A stretch of DNA of 64,000 bases from Pandoraea sp. PE-S2T-3 (GCF_002179965.1 NZ_NGUQ01000014.1:186001-250000), one strand, 5' to 3'. Positions 38,714 through 47,666 are shown, counted from the stretch's first letter. The notes: generated by a model not told the origin, from the sequence alone. Made by a program: numbers and translations.

Positions 38714-38860
38714 CGACGTCACTGAATTTCAGCGTTTAGGGATTTTTCGGATTTGCTGCTACGCGGCAGGTAAACGCTTGCGCTCGACGTATGGCGACGA
38801 AATAGAATTTGTCATGCCCCCTCTCCTTTCGTCGCTGTCGAATATCAGTTGCAGGCTTTC

Positions 38861-39049
38861 ATGATCAAGATTTCCCCTCAGACACGAGCAAAGCTTCGCG
38901 GCGTCGCGAGCTACACCGTCATTGGTATCTCGTTGACCGGTGTCACCGTTGGCAACATGCAGCTCCCTTTTTTCCCGTTTGACCCACGCTACATCGGCGC
39001 CGTAATCGGCGCCTCGGTGTCCGCAATCTGGCTCTTTTGCCGAAGGTAA
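38861..39049 (+). CDS. Small membrane protein of unknown function (62 aa)
   Basis: A 62-residue protein with two likely membrane segments (GVASYTVIGISLTGVTVG and YIGAVIGASVSAIWLFC), a basic start MIKISPQTRAKLR and a basic end CRR. A TTG four codons upstream is an alternative start. It is followed after 9 bases by another small membrane protein gene, and the DNA is less GC-rich than the core genes. Function unknown; holin-like size and topology are noted only as a possibility. Confidence 0.45.
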   Translation: MIKISPQTRAKLRGVASYTVIGISLTGVTVGNMQLPFFPFDPRYIGAVIGASVSAIWLFCRR

Positions 39050-39058
39050 TGTCTGGCG

Positions 39059-39364
39059 ATGCCGAACTTCATATTTGACGGGAACTGGGTCGAGTACGGC
39101 GCGTTCTTTCACGGTGTAATTTATGTGGCATGGCGAATTTGGCGAACACGTCGCTCGCCGGAAATCGCGGCCCCGGTTCGGGCCGAAGAGTTTGCATTTG
39201 GCGTCGGACTCTTCCCGCAGTACTTGCTGCTGCTATCCGTCATGTCGTCGACGATTGTCGAAGGCCTCGCGCAATCCAGCCAACTGAGCCTGTGTGTAGC
39301 GGGGAGTTATGCGCTTGCCGCGATGTGGCAGGAACGTAAGAGCGGTTATTCGCTCGCACGTTAG
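39059..39364 (+). CDS. Small membrane protein of unknown function (101 aa)
   Basis: A 101-residue protein with about three hydrophobic segments: EYGAFFHGVIYVAWRIW, FGVGLFPQYLLLLSVM and LSLCVAGSYALAAMW. A short basic loop (RTRRSPE) lies between the first two. It is probably translated with the 62-residue gene just upstream. I recognise no family. Confidence 0.45.
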   Translation: MPNFIFDGNWVEYGAFFHGVIYVAWRIWRTRRSPEIAAPVRAEEFAFGVGLFPQYLLLLSVMSSTIVEGLAQSSQLSLCVAGSYALAAMWQERKSGYSLAR

Positions 39365-39415
39365 CGCGATGGAGTCTTCGGCGTCCCATCACACGCATCG
39401 CATTACTTCACGATG

Positions 39416-39449
39416 AAAAAAACCCCGGCAAGCGTAGCTCAACCGGGGT
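39416..39449 (-). terminator. Intrinsic terminator of icd
   Basis: ACCCCGG / CCGGGGT stem with a 14-base loop, about 80 bases after the icd stop; on the minus strand it runs into seven T residues. Confidence 0.88.
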
Positions 39450-39529
39450 GCTGATTACCTTCGCGTGAAACGCGGCGGCAGTTGCAGGTCGTCGCAACTG
39501 ACGCCTGATTGCCGCCGTCGATCGTTGCC

Positions 39530-40783
39530 TTACATGTTCTCGATCATGACCGCGCCGAAGCCCGAACAGGACACCTGCGTCGCACCTTCCATCAACCGGG
39601 CGAAATCGTACGTAACCTTCTTCGAAAGAATCGACTTCTCCATCGACACGATGATCAGGTCTGCCGCTTCGGTCCATCCCATATGACGCAGCATCATTTC
39701 TGCCGAGAGAATCTCGGAGCCCGGGTTCACGTAGTCCTTGCCCGCGTACTTCGGTGCCGTGCCGTGCGTGGCTTCGAACATCGCGACCGAGTCCGACAAG
39801 TTCGCGCCCGGCGCAATGCCGATGCCGCCCACTTGCGCTGCCAGGGCATCCGAGACGTAGTCACCGTTCAGATTGAGCGTAGCAATCACATCGTATTCGG
39901 CGGGACGCAACAGAATCTGCTGGAGGAAGGCATCCGCGATCGAGTCCTTGATCACGATGTCTTTCCCCGTCTTCGGGTTCTTCACCTTGCACCACGGGCC
40001 ACCGTCGATGTCCGTCGCGCCGAACTCTTTCTTCGCGAGACCATACCCCCAGTCACGGAACGCCCCCTCGGTGAACTTCATGATGTTGCCCTTGTGCACG
40101 AGCGTCACCGAGTCGCGGTTGTTGTCGATCGCATATTGAATCGCTTTGCGTACCAGACGCTCCGTCCCTTCGCGCGACACCGGCTTCACACCGATACCCG
40201 AGGTCTGCGGAAAACGGATTTTGCTCACACCCATTTCGTTTTGCAGGAACGCGATCAACTTCTTCGCGCCTTCGGACTCGGCTTCCCACTCGATGCCTGC
40301 GTAGATGTCTTCGGAGTTCTCACGGAAGATCACCATGTCGATCTTCTCGGGCTGGCGCACCGGCGACGGCACGCCCTTGAAGTACTGCACGGGGCGAAGA
40401 CACACGTAGAGATCAAGCTGCTGGCGCAACGCCACGTTCAGCGAACGAATGCCGCCACCGACCGGCGTCGTGAGCGGGCCCTTGATCGAAACAACGTAGT
40501 CCTTGACCACTTCGAGCGTCTCGTCAGGCAGCCACACATCGGGTCCATAGACACGTGTTGACTTTTCACCCGCGTAGATTTCCATCCAGCTGATCTTGCG
40601 CTTGCCGCCATACGCTTTCTCTACCGCAGCATCGACGACCTTGAGCATCACCGGTGTGATGTCCACCCCGGTGCCGTCGCCTTCGATGTACGGGATGATC
40701 GGCGTGTCCGGAACGTTCAGAGAGAAGTCCTTGTTCACGGTGATCTTCTCGCCGGCGGGGACCTTGATGTGCTGATACGACAT
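39530..40783 (-). CDS. icd: Isocitrate dehydrogenase (NADP-dependent)
   Basis: A 417-residue homodimeric TCA-cycle enzyme, same length class as E. coli Icd (416). Recognisable parts are [15 protein letters not shown] near residue 30, the substrate loop [19 protein letters not shown] near 108 with the phosphorylatable Ser, [14 protein letters not shown] near 155, and [16 protein letters not shown] near 338, whose Lys and Tyr fit NADP use. A palindromic site lies about 115 bp upstream. A terminator follows. Confidence 0.97.
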   Translation of the reverse strand: MSYQHIKVPAGEKITVNKDFSLNVPDTPIIPYIEGDGTGVDITPVMLKVVDAAVEKAYGGKRKISWMEIYAGEKSTRVYGPDVWLPDETLEVVKDYVVSIKGPLTTPVGGGIRSLNVALRQQLDLYVCLRPVQYFKGVPSPVRQPEKIDMVIFRENSEDIYAGIEWEAESEGAKKLIAFLQNEMGVSKIRFPQTSGIGVKPVSREGTERLVRKAIQYAIDNNRDSVTLVHKGNIMKFTEGAFRDWGYGLAKKEFGATDIDGGPWCKVKNPKTGKDIVIKDSIADAFLQQILLRPAEYDVIATLNLNGDYVSDALAAQVGGIGIAPGANLSDSVAMFEATHGTAPKYAGKDYVNPGSEILSAEMMLRHMGWTEAADLIIVSMEKSILSKKVTYDFARLMEGATQVSCSGFGAVMIENM

Positions 40784-40896
40784 GGTGGGGCTCCAATTGG
40801 ATAGATCGGATATCGCACGAGAGGCGGCGGTATCGCCATCGGGTTTACCGCCCTATTGTAGTCACAGCGCTCATCGCTGCGTACAGCAAGCCTTAA

Positions 40897-40910
40897 GTCT
40901 TATATAAGAC
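40897..40910. promoter_or_regulatory. Palindrome GTCTTATATAAGAC upstream of icd
   Basis: A perfect 14-bp palindrome followed by a partial further half (ATAAGACTG). Its core TCTTATATAAGA occurs again at 56251-56262. It lies between the divergent icd and rluE genes and is probably a dimeric repressor site, perhaps of a GntR-type central-carbon regulator (inference). Confidence 0.6.
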
Positions 40911-41081
40911 ATAAGACTGATTTTTCCGATTATGCATTAACATGTCAGGCCTGAACAGAGGTTGCCGCCCGGCGGTGGAGTCCGCGAATTCTGCGAATCA
41001 CTGCGAAATTCTGTGAAATGCCGGGCGACGTGTAATGTCGCACTTCCTCATGTCGGCAATCTCCGATTTTCTTCCCTCGGT

Positions 41082-41672
41082 ATGACACTTCTCGCACTCA
41101 ACAAGCCCTTCGGCACGATTTGCCAGTTCTCGCCGCACCCCACGCGCCCGACGCTGGCCGAATGCGTGCAACGCCCGAACGTCTATCCGGCCGGACGACT
41201 CGACGCCGACAGCGAAGGCCTGCTGCTGCTGACTGACGACGGACGCCTGCAAGCGCGCATCGCCGAGCCCGAGCGCAAGTTGCCCAAGACTTACTGGGCT
41301 CAGGTCGAAGGCGCTTACGACGAAGCCGCCGTCGCCCGGCTGCGCGCCGGGCTCGATCTTGGCGACTTCATCACGTTGCCGTGCGAAGCCCGCGAAATTC
41401 CCGAGCCCGAATCGCTGTGGCCCCGCGATCCGCCGATTCGCTATCGCGCGAGCATTCCAACGCACTGGCTCGAGATCCGGCTCGTCGAAGGCAAAAATCG
41501 TCAGGTGCGGCGCATGACCGCAGCCGTCGGCAAGCCGACATTGCGACTCGTGCGTGTGGCCATCGGCCCCGTCGACGTCTTTGCGTTGAACCTCGCCCCT
41601 GGGCAGTGGTGCGAACTGCCGCAACAAATACTTACACTTTCCGGTCAACGAAGCGGTCGCTCGACTCGTTGA
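41082..41672 (+). CDS. rluE: 23S rRNA pseudouridine synthase, RluE-type
   Basis: A 196-residue member of the RsuA/RluB/E/F family without an S4 domain. It begins MTLLALNKPFGTICQFS, has the catalytic-Asp motif GRLDADSEGLLLLT near residue 40, KTYWAQVEG near 70, and the closing EGKNRQVRRMTAAVGKPTLRL. RluE modifies U2457 in E. coli, where it also neighbours icd. The frame is open 40 codons upstream, but family alignment supports ATG 41082. Confidence 0.92.
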   Translation: MTLLALNKPFGTICQFSPHPTRPTLAECVQRPNVYPAGRLDADSEGLLLLTDDGRLQARIAEPERKLPKTYWAQVEGAYDEAAVARLRAGLDLGDFITLPCEAREIPEPESLWPRDPPIRYRASIPTHWLEIRLVEGKNRQVRRMTAAVGKPTLRLVRVAIGPVDVFALNLAPGQWCELPQQILTLSGQRSGRSTR

Positions 41673-41724
41673 GGGAACAGGTGCGCAACATACGCACCAC
41701 TAATTGAAACGAGGAAACCAAGTC

Positions 41725-41970
41725 ATGAACAAACTGCTGCTCGCCCTGACCGCCGGCATGATCGTGTCCGGCGCCGCGATGGCCCAACAATCGGCGCCGG
41801 CGACGGCACCTGTCGCGCCGGCGGCGCCCGCAGCAGCAGCACCCGCTCCGGCGGCGGCAGCTGCCGACAAGGCTGCGCCGACGAAGAAGGCATCGCACAA
41901 GAAGCATCATCACAAGAAGTCGGCCAAGAAGGGTCCGGCGACCCAGCCGCCGACTGGTAACAAGCCGTAA
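41725..41970 (+). CDS. Small exported Ala/Lys/His-rich protein, Asr-like (copy 1)
   Basis: An 81-residue precursor. The signal peptide MNKLLLALTAGMIVSGAAMA ends near residue 20. The mature part is an Ala/Pro-rich stretch, then a very basic His/Lys segment (KKASHKKHHHKKSAKKG). This layout resembles the periplasmic acid-shock protein Asr. GAGGAAA precedes the ATG. It has a paralogue 127 bp downstream. Acid induction is an inference. Confidence 0.75.
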   Translation: MNKLLLALTAGMIVSGAAMAQQSAPATAPVAPAAPAAAAPAPAAAAADKAAPTKKASHKKHHHKKSAKKGPATQPPTGNKP

Positions 41971-41989
41971 TACTTCACTTCGTAAAAAT

Positions 41990-42051
41990 CCGCGAGTGAG
42001 TTGTCAACCGATGTCCTGAATGGACGTTATTAGAGGTGACTCACTTCGCGG
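41990..42051. promoter_or_regulatory. Large stem-loop between the two Asr-like genes
   Basis: CCGCGAGTGAGT (41990-42001) pairs with ACTCACTTCGCGG (42039-42051) apart from one bulge, enclosing a smaller GTCC/GGAC hairpin. No U-tract follows, so it may be a processing or attenuation structure rather than a terminator. Confidence 0.5.
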
Positions 42052-42097
42052 GTCAACGAGTTCACTACCCAAACATCGAGCTTCAACGAGGAATCTC

Positions 42098-42310
42098 ATG
42101 AAAAAACTGATCGCTGCCCTGGTCGCTGGCCTGTTCGCAACTGGCGTGTTCGCTCAAGCTGCTGCTCCGGCCGCTCCGGCTGCTGACGCTGCTCCGGCTG
42201 CCGCCGCAAAGCCGGCTGCCAAGAAGAAGTCGACGCACAAGAAGTCGGCTCACAAGAAGTCGGCGAAGAAGGCTTCGGCTGCTGAAGCGCCGGCCGCCGC
42301 CAGCAAGTAA
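42098..42310 (+). CDS. Small exported Ala/Lys-rich protein, Asr-like (copy 2)
   Basis: A 70-residue precursor: signal peptide MKKLIAALVAGLFATGVFA, an Ala/Pro-rich spacer, then the basic repeat KKKSTHKKSAHKKSAKK. It is a clear paralogue of the gene at 41725, with the same AACGAGGAA ribosome-site context, and suggests tandem duplication. A strong terminator follows, so the pair forms its own unit. Confidence 0.75.
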   Translation: MKKLIAALVAGLFATGVFAQAAAPAAPAADAAPAAAAKPAAKKKSTHKKSAHKKSAKKASAAEAPAAASK

Positions 42311-42351
42311 GTACCGCGTCGCGCAGCTTCTTTGCGCAACTGACGGTAATA

Positions 42352-42383
42352 AGCAGGTTGCTCACGCAACCTGCTTTTTTTTC
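42352..42383 (+). terminator. Intrinsic terminator after the Asr-like pair
   Basis: AGCAGGTTGC-TCAC-GCAACCTGCT, a perfect 10-bp stem running into eight T residues, 41 bases after the stop. Confidence 0.95.
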
Positions 42384-42445
42384 GTCCGGCGGCTACAATG
42401 ACCCGCCATTCGTCTGACGTTTTCAGACCTTCCCAGGAGTCGTTC

Positions 42446-42928
42446 GTGATCCGGATTTCACGTCAACTGGCCTCGCTCGCTGCCAGCACCACGTTCGCTG
42501 CCGCCGCTGCCGTCATGGCACTCGCCCCCGCTACTGCCGCCGCGCAACGGATCAAGCAGCCGGGCGATTTCCCAACCGTTCAGCTCTCCGCCGGCATGTT
42601 CCTCATCAAGGCCGAAGTCGCCGCCACCGAAGCGGATCGTGAGCAGGGCCTGATGTATCGCCAGAAGATGGCACCGAACGCCGGCATGCTGTTCGTGTTC
42701 GAGAATCGCGCCATGAACTGTTTCTGGATGCGAAACACGGATCTGCCGCTGTCGATCGCCTTTCTCAAGGACGACGGCACGATCGTGAACGTTGACGATA
42801 TGGCGCCGCAAACGGATGACAACCACTGCCCGCGTGAGCCGATCCGCTACGCGCTCGAGATGAATCAGGGCTGGTTCAAGACCAAAAACCTGGGGCCGGG
42901 TGCGAAGATCTCGGGCCTGCCGAAGTAA
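42446..42928 (+). CDS. Exported DUF192 family protein
   Basis: A 160-residue precursor. I use GTG 42446 because AGGAG stands 6 bases before it; it gives a signal peptide with an Ala-rich hydrophobic core ending AAAQ near residue 35. The DUF192 domain shows EVAATEADREQGLMYRQKM, GMLFVFENRAMNCFWMRNTD and LPLSIAFLKDDGTIV. The biochemical role of DUF192 is not established. Confidence 0.9.
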   Translation: MIRISRQLASLAASTTFAAAAAVMALAPATAAAQRIKQPGDFPTVQLSAGMFLIKAEVAATEADREQGLMYRQKMAPNAGMLFVFENRAMNCFWMRNTDLPLSIAFLKDDGTIVNVDDMAPQTDDNHCPREPIRYALEMNQGWFKTKNLGPGAKISGLPK

Positions 42929-43024
42929 ACGCGCTGATCGGTTGACCCGCACAACGCGGGTCACACCTCGACACCTATCGATTGCCGGGCGCCCGGGCGC
43001 CTCAAATGTCCAGGTGATGGCGCG

Positions 43025-43753
43025 CTAACGCGCGCCGCTTGAAATCGCCAGCGCGGGCATCAGCGCCCGCTCAAGAAATCGGTCGAGGAGCCACGGATCG
43101 AAATGGCGCCCGCGCTCGCCGAGCATCGCCTTCACGATCTGCGCCGGTGTGAGCGCTGCCCGATACGGCCGGTGACTCGCCAGCGCGTCGAAGACGTCGA
43201 CCAACGCGACGATGCGTCCGGCCAGCGGGATACGATTTCCCGACAATCCGAACGGATAACCGCCCCCGTCATATCGCTCATGGTGAGTGCGCGCGACGCT
43301 CGCGGCCAGATCGCAGGCAGCGCCGCCGATGGCATTGAGCATGTCGGCACCGAGTTGCGGATGCATCCGCATCACCCGAATCTCATCGACCGTCAGCTTG
43401 CCCGGCTTCTCAAGAATCGAATTCGGAATACAAAGCTTACCGGTATCGTGGAGTGCAGCGGCCAAGCCGAGCGCCTGCGCTTCGATCGCCGGCATCTCCA
43501 ACGCCTGAGCAAAACGCCACGCCAGCCGGCCGACGCGCCACATATGTGACGCCGTGCCGCCGCGCTTGTGTTCGGCTAAACGGAACAGCGTCCACGCTGC
43601 GGGGGGCAAACTGCGCATGAGATGCGCATCGGCCAGCCAGTAGCGTTGATGCGACGGGTGGGGTGGCGCGTCGTGCGTCGCACGTTGGGCAGCGCGAGCA
43701 TGGGAACGATGCGAGGAAGAGCAGGCATCGCACGTTGGCGCAGGGTCTGGCAT
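43025..43753 (-). CDS. HD-GYP domain protein, probable c-di-GMP phosphodiesterase
   Basis: A 242-residue protein. A Cys/His-rich, disordered N-terminus of about 45 residues precedes the HD-GYP domain. The metal-binding HD is in ALHDTGKLCIPNSILEKPG near residue 100, followed by HHERYDGGGYP near 155 and LVDVFDALASHRPYR near 188. All key residues of the GYP motif are present, so hydrolysis of c-di-GMP is likely. No sensor domain is fused; input may come through the N-terminus or a partner. Confidence 0.88.
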   Translation of the reverse strand: MPDPAPTCDACSSSHRSHARAAQRATHDAPPHPSHQRYWLADAHLMRSLPPAAWTLFRLAEHKRGGTASHMWRVGRLAWRFAQALEMPAIEAQALGLAAALHDTGKLCIPNSILEKPGKLTVDEIRVMRMHPQLGADMLNAIGGAACDLAASVARTHHERYDGGGYPFGLSGNRIPLAGRIVALVDVFDALASHRPYRAALTPAQIVKAMLGERGRHFDPWLLDRFLERALMPALAISSGAR

Positions 43754-43862
43754 ACGTCATCCGGTCGTTGGAAGTGGCTACTCTAACGACGCTTGCCCAT
43801 CCGAATGTTGACGCTGATCAAACGACACCACCCTGCGGGCAAACCGGTGGCTGCTGAAAACA

Positions 43863-43890
43863 AAAAGCCCATCGCAAGCGATGGGCTTTT
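43863..43890. terminator. Terminator after sodB
   Basis: AAAAGCCCATCGC / GCGATGGGCTTTT, a perfect 13-bp stem with a 2-base loop as written (about 4 when folded), 93 bases beyond the sodB stop. T-runs occur on both strands. Confidence 0.9.
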
Positions 43891-43982
43891 GCTTCACCGG
43901 CGAGGCGCCGCGCTCGGGTCAGGCGCGTGACGCCAGGGTTGACCTCGTTGCCGGTGAATTCCGGGTGTTCCGGGGTATTCGA

Positions 43983-44561
43983 TTACGCGAAGTTCTTCGC
44001 TGCGAAGTCCCAGTTGACCAGACCCCAGAATGCCTCGACGAACTTCGGACGGGCATTGCGGTAGTCGATGTAGTACGCGTGTTCCCACACGTCGATGGTG
44101 ATCAGCGGCTTGTCCGTGCCGGTGATCGGCGTGGCGGCGTTGCTGGTGTTCACGATGTCGACCGAACCGTCGGCCTTCTTCACGAGCCACGTCCAGCCCG
44201 AACCGAAGTTGCCCACGGCCGACTTCGAGAAGGTTTCCTTGAAGGCGTCGAACGAGCCGAACTTGGCTTCGATGGCCTTGGCCAGATCGCCCGTCGGTGC
44301 GCCGCTGCTCTTCGGCGACAGCGTGTTCCAGAAGAACGTGTGGTTCCACACTTGCGCTGCGTTGTTGAACACGCCGCCCGACGACTTCTTGATGATGTCT
44401 TCGAGGGACGCGTTTTCGAATTCGGTGCCCTTGATCAGGTTGTTCAAGTTCGTCACGTAGGCTTGGTGATGCTTGCCGTAGTGATACTCCATCGTTTCCT
44501 TGGAGATGGTCGGCGCCAGTGCATCGATGGCGTACGGCAGTTCAGGGAGCTTGTGTTCCAT
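43983..44561 (-). CDS. sodB: Superoxide dismutase [Fe]
   Basis: A 192-residue cytoplasmic Fe-type SOD. Metal ligands are in [11 protein letters not shown] (His near 27), [11 protein letters not shown] (His near 74) and [11 protein letters not shown] (Asp and His near 157-161). The [11 protein letters not shown] and FGSGWTWLV context favours Fe over Mn. The start [10 protein letters not shown] is the family start; the open frame extends 17 codons upstream without similarity. Confidence 0.96.
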   Translation of the reverse strand: MEHKLPELPYAIDALAPTISKETMEYHYGKHHQAYVTNLNNLIKGTEFENASLEDIIKKSSGGVFNNAAQVWNHTFFWNTLSPKSSGAPTGDLAKAIEAKFGSFDAFKETFSKSAVGNFGSGWTWLVKKADGSVDIVNTSNAATPITGTDKPLITIDVWEHAYYIDYRNARPKFVEAFWGLVNWDFAAKNFA

Positions 44562-44762
44562 GGCGATTGTCCTTTGTGCTCTGAGGGGAACCCGATTTGC
44601 ATTATCCGGAACCACCGATTCTAGGGCAGATGCGATAACCCCGCAAACCCGACGGTTACTCGTTTCACCGCACTTTGCGCTTCACGTGTGACGATTGTGT
44701 GCCGATCCCGGCTAATCGCCGCAGATTGTCTGCACTTCACCAACACTGGCGGGCCGGCACCG

Positions 44763-46136
44763 CTAAAAAGTATCGTCTAGCCTGACCTGGACATCACCAA
44801 TGCCCACGTCCGCCGCGCCATCGGCCAGATGCATCGTGACCTGCTGGCCCCGCTGGAGCTTGCGCGGGTCGCGCACCGGCTGACCGCGGCCATCGAGCAC
44901 GGCAGCATAGCCACGCTGCAACGTGCGGCGCGGATTGAGGAGTTCCAACTGGGCAGTGGCATCGACGAGCCGCTGTGTCGAGCGCTCGGTGCGGCGCGAC
45001 AAGGCCGTGTGCAGACGCTGCGAGAGCAATGCGAGCCGTTCATGTTGCGACGCGACATCGGGCACGGCGCGCGTAAAGCGCAGGCGCAGCATCTCGAATC
45101 GACTGCGGCGCTGTGCCAGCGGGCGCTCCAGCGCATGACGCATCCGGTCGGACAGATGCGCGAGTGCGCCCTGTTGCCGGGCCAGACGCTCACGCGGCGA
45201 CACCAGACCGCGCGACAGACTGTCGAGCTGCTGGGCGCGCTGCTCCAGCGTGCGCCACATGGCACGTGTCAGGCGTTGCCGCTCGCGGTCCACCTCGCGC
45301 AGGCACTCGTCACGTGCTGCGCTGATCAGTTCGGCCGCGGCCGTGGGAGTGGGTGCCCGCACATCGGCCACGAAGTCGGCAATCGTGAAATCGGTCTCGT
45401 GACCAACGCCCGACACCACCGGGAGCTCGCTGCGCGCAATCGCGTGCGCGAGCACTTCCTCGTTGAACGCCCAGAGATCTTCGATAGAGCCACCGCCACG
45501 GCACAGCAAGATCGTGTCGACTTCTCGGCGCGCGTTAGCGGTATCAAGCGCTGCGGCCAGACGCGAGGCGGCATCCGCACCCTGCACCGGGGCCGGGTAA
45601 ATCACCACAGAGACGTGCGGTGCCCGGCGGGCGAGCGTACTCAACACGTCGCGCAGCGCCGCCGCCTGCAACGAGGTCACCACGCCCACCCGGCGGGCAT
45701 AGCGCGGCAGCGGCCGCTTGCGATCGGCGTCGAAAAGCCCTGCCGCCGCAAGTTTCTCCTTGAGCCGCAAGAAGGCTTCATAGAGATTGCCCTGCCCCGC
45801 GCGCCGGATCGCCTCGACGTTCAGTTGCACCTCGCCGCGCGGCACATACATCGAAAGCAGCGCCCGCACTTCCACGCGGTCGCCCTCTTTCGGTGAAAAA
45901 TCAGCGTGTTGCGCGCGACCACGGAACATCACGCAGCGCATCTGCGCCTGCGCGTCCTTGATCGAGAAATACCAGTGGCCACTCGCCGCGCGCGTGAAGT
46001 TCGAAATCTCGCCGCTCACCCAGGCGAGCGGGAAACTCCGCTCCAGGACCCCGGCGACGGCCTTGTTCAAATCCGAAACACTGAGCACGCGATCCGCACC
46101 ACGATTGGGCCGGGCGTCGTCAAAAGAAAGGTTCAT
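44763..46136 (-). CDS. xseA: Exodeoxyribonuclease VII large subunit
   Basis: A 457-residue ssDNA exonuclease subunit. The N-terminal OB-fold has LSVSDLNKAVAGVLERSFPLAWVSGEISN and the catalytic region has GVVTSLQAAALRDVL, LCRGGGSIEDLWAFNEE and SGVGHETDFTIADFVAD. A long coiled-coil segment rich in Arg/Gln/Leu follows. I choose MNLSFDDARP at the ATG complementary to 46134-46136; the frame is open 48 codons upstream. The small subunit gene xseB is not in the window. Confidence 0.95.
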   Translation of the reverse strand: MNLSFDDARPNRGADRVLSVSDLNKAVAGVLERSFPLAWVSGEISNFTRAASGHWYFSIKDAQAQMRCVMFRGRAQHADFSPKEGDRVEVRALLSMYVPRGEVQLNVEAIRRAGQGNLYEAFLRLKEKLAAAGLFDADRKRPLPRYARRVGVVTSLQAAALRDVLSTLARRAPHVSVVIYPAPVQGADAASRLAAALDTANARREVDTILLCRGGGSIEDLWAFNEEVLAHAIARSELPVVSGVGHETDFTIADFVADVRAPTPTAAAELISAARDECLREVDRERQRLTRAMWRTLEQRAQQLDSLSRGLVSPRERLARQQGALAHLSDRMRHALERPLAQRRSRFEMLRLRFTRAVPDVASQHERLALLSQRLHTALSRRTERSTQRLVDATAQLELLNPRRTLQRGYAAVLDGRGQPVRDPRKLQRGQQVTMHLADGAADVGIGDVQVRLDDTF

Positions 46137-46583
46137 GCGATTCGGCAGGTCAAAAACTGTCCACAGGCCCGTTAATTTAAGGGTTTTCGCACCCCGCTGC
46201 CGCACTTTTCCTACATCGGGGCGGTAAAGCCTTGACTGACGGGGCTGTCCGGCGGGTGTCGCACCCGCGTCACATGGCATTTTCGTGACAGCCAGCAGGA
46301 TATACGGGCGCCCGGGGACATGTGCACAAAGTTATCCACAGGCTGGCTTTGTGCGTTTGGGAATCGAGAGGTTGCGGAGGTGTTCATATCTGAAACCATA
46401 TGTTGCTCATTTTTTCATCACGAACCAAAAATCTCCTTGCCGTCAAAGACTTGCCAAAAATATCCCAAGGTTGTCCACATCCTTGTGCTCGTTAGATGTG
46501 GAAAACGGTGCTTGCCCATCCCCACCCTGCACGCTACAGTGCGGACTCGTTTGCCCATCCCCGCAACAAGCAAGAGGTCGTCT
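46137..46583. other. xseA/exbB intergenic region with DnaA-box-like sites
   Basis: A divergent region of about 450 bp without a gene. It contains a consensus DnaA box TTATCCACA (46332-46340) framed by a perfect 8-bp dyad GCACAAAG/CTTTGTGC (46324-46354). TTGTCCACA (46471-46479), TGTGGAAAA (46497-46505, reverse) and CTGTCCACA (46157-46165) are one or two changes from consensus. dnaA and gyrB are not adjacent, so this is not an ordinary oriC. Confidence 0.5.
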
Positions 46584-47198
46584 TTGTTCGCCGTCATCCA
46601 GGCCGCCGGCTGGCCCATCTGGCCACTTCTCATCGCATCCGTCATCGCCCTCGCCCTGATCGTCGAGCGCGCCCTGTCGTTGCGCCGCGCACGCGTGCTG
46701 CCCAGCGGCGTGCTCGAAAACGCCATTACGCTCGCGCGCCGCTCGCCCGCCAAACACGACGCCACGGAAGCGCTCGCGCGCGGCTCGTTGCTAGGCCGCG
46801 TGCTTGCCACCGGCGTGCGTTACGTTGCGCATAACCCGCAAGGCCCGCGCGACGGTGCTAAGGAGGCGCTCGAAGAAACCGGCCGGGCCGTGGCGCATGA
46901 ACTTGAGCGCTTTCTGCCGGCGCTCGGCACCATTGCCTCGGTGGCTCCGCTCATGGGGTTGTTCGGCACGGTCGTGGGCATGATCGAGATTTTCGGCTCG
47001 CAAGACGCCACAGGCACCGATCCGGCGCAACTCGCGCATGGCATTTCGGTGGCGCTGTACAACACCGGGTTCGGCCTGATGATCGCCATTCCCGCGATGA
47101 TCTTCTACCGGTACTACCGCACGCGCGTCGATGCGTTCCTCGTAGAACTGGAAACGCAGGCCGTCCATTTCCTCGATGCCACGCTGCCGCGGCACTGA
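46584..47198 (+). CDS. exbB: MotA/TolQ/ExbB family proton channel protein
   Basis: A 204-residue inner-membrane protein that with ExbD uses the proton gradient. Three hydrophobic segments are seen: near residues 8-28, GTIASVAPLMGLFGTVVGMIE near 115-135, and ISVALYNTGFGLMIAIPAMIFY near 155-175. I use TTG 46584 with AAGAGG 6 bases upstream; earlier codons are not family-like. The lpxK-linked position is typical of Burkholderiales. Whether it energises TonB or another envelope process is unknown. Confidence 0.88.
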   Translation: MFAVIQAAGWPIWPLLIASVIALALIVERALSLRRARVLPSGVLENAITLARRSPAKHDATEALARGSLLGRVLATGVRYVAHNPQGPRDGAKEALEETGRAVAHELERFLPALGTIASVAPLMGLFGTVVGMIEIFGSQDATGTDPAQLAHGISVALYNTGFGLMIAIPAMIFYRYYRTRVDAFLVELETQAVHFLDATLPRH

Positions 47199-47213
47199 TC
47201 GGCGAGGCGCACG

Positions 47214-47666
47214 ATGAATTTCCGTCGAGGCCTCTCCACGCGCGACGAGCCGGAGATCAATCTGATCCCGCTCATCGACGTGCTGCTCGTCATCTTGATC
47301 TTCCTGATGATCACCACGACCTACACGCGTTACACCGCGCTCAAGGTCAACCTGCCCACCGCCGATGCCGAGAAGGCGGTCGTGCCGCCGCGTCAGATCG
47401 TGGTGTCAGTAGGTGCGGACGGTAGTTATGCCATCGACCGGCAGGCCCTCGGCCAACGCGACGTGGCAAGCCTGACCGCAGCGCTGCGGCAGGCCACTGG
47501 CACGCCGAGCGCCGGTGCAGAACCGCCGGTGATCATCATCAACGCCGACGCGAAGAGTACCCATCAGTCGGTCATCAACGTGATGGAAGCCGCGCGTGAA
47601 GCCGGTCTGTCGCGGCTGACGTTCGCCGCGCGCTCGAATACCGCAAACGGCAAGCCCGCCCGATGA
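47214..47666 (+). CDS. exbD: ExbD/TolR family protein
   Basis: A 150-residue protein with one membrane helix. The proton-path Asp is in [19 protein letters not shown] at residues 14-32, and a periplasmic domain follows, ending [21 protein letters not shown]. It is 15 bases after exbB, and its stop overlaps the lpxK start by 4 bases (ATGA). Confidence 0.93.
   Translation: MNFRRGLSTRDEPEINLIPLIDVLLVILIFLMITTTYTRYTALKVNLPTADAEKAVVPPRQIVVSVGADGSYAIDRQALGQRDVASLTAALRQATGTPSAGAEPPVIIINADAKSTHQSVINVMEAAREAGLSRLTFAARSNTANGKPAR

Noticed and set aside
29220-39529. Mobile element or prophage carrying the Rieske cluster
   Set aside because: No transposase, integrase, terminal inverted repeats, tRNA end or target duplication could be found.
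46324-46354. Idea that the DnaA-box region is the chromosomal origin
   Set aside because: dnaA, dnaN, gyrB, rpmH and parAB are not adjacent, and no AT-rich unwinding repeats stand beside the boxes.
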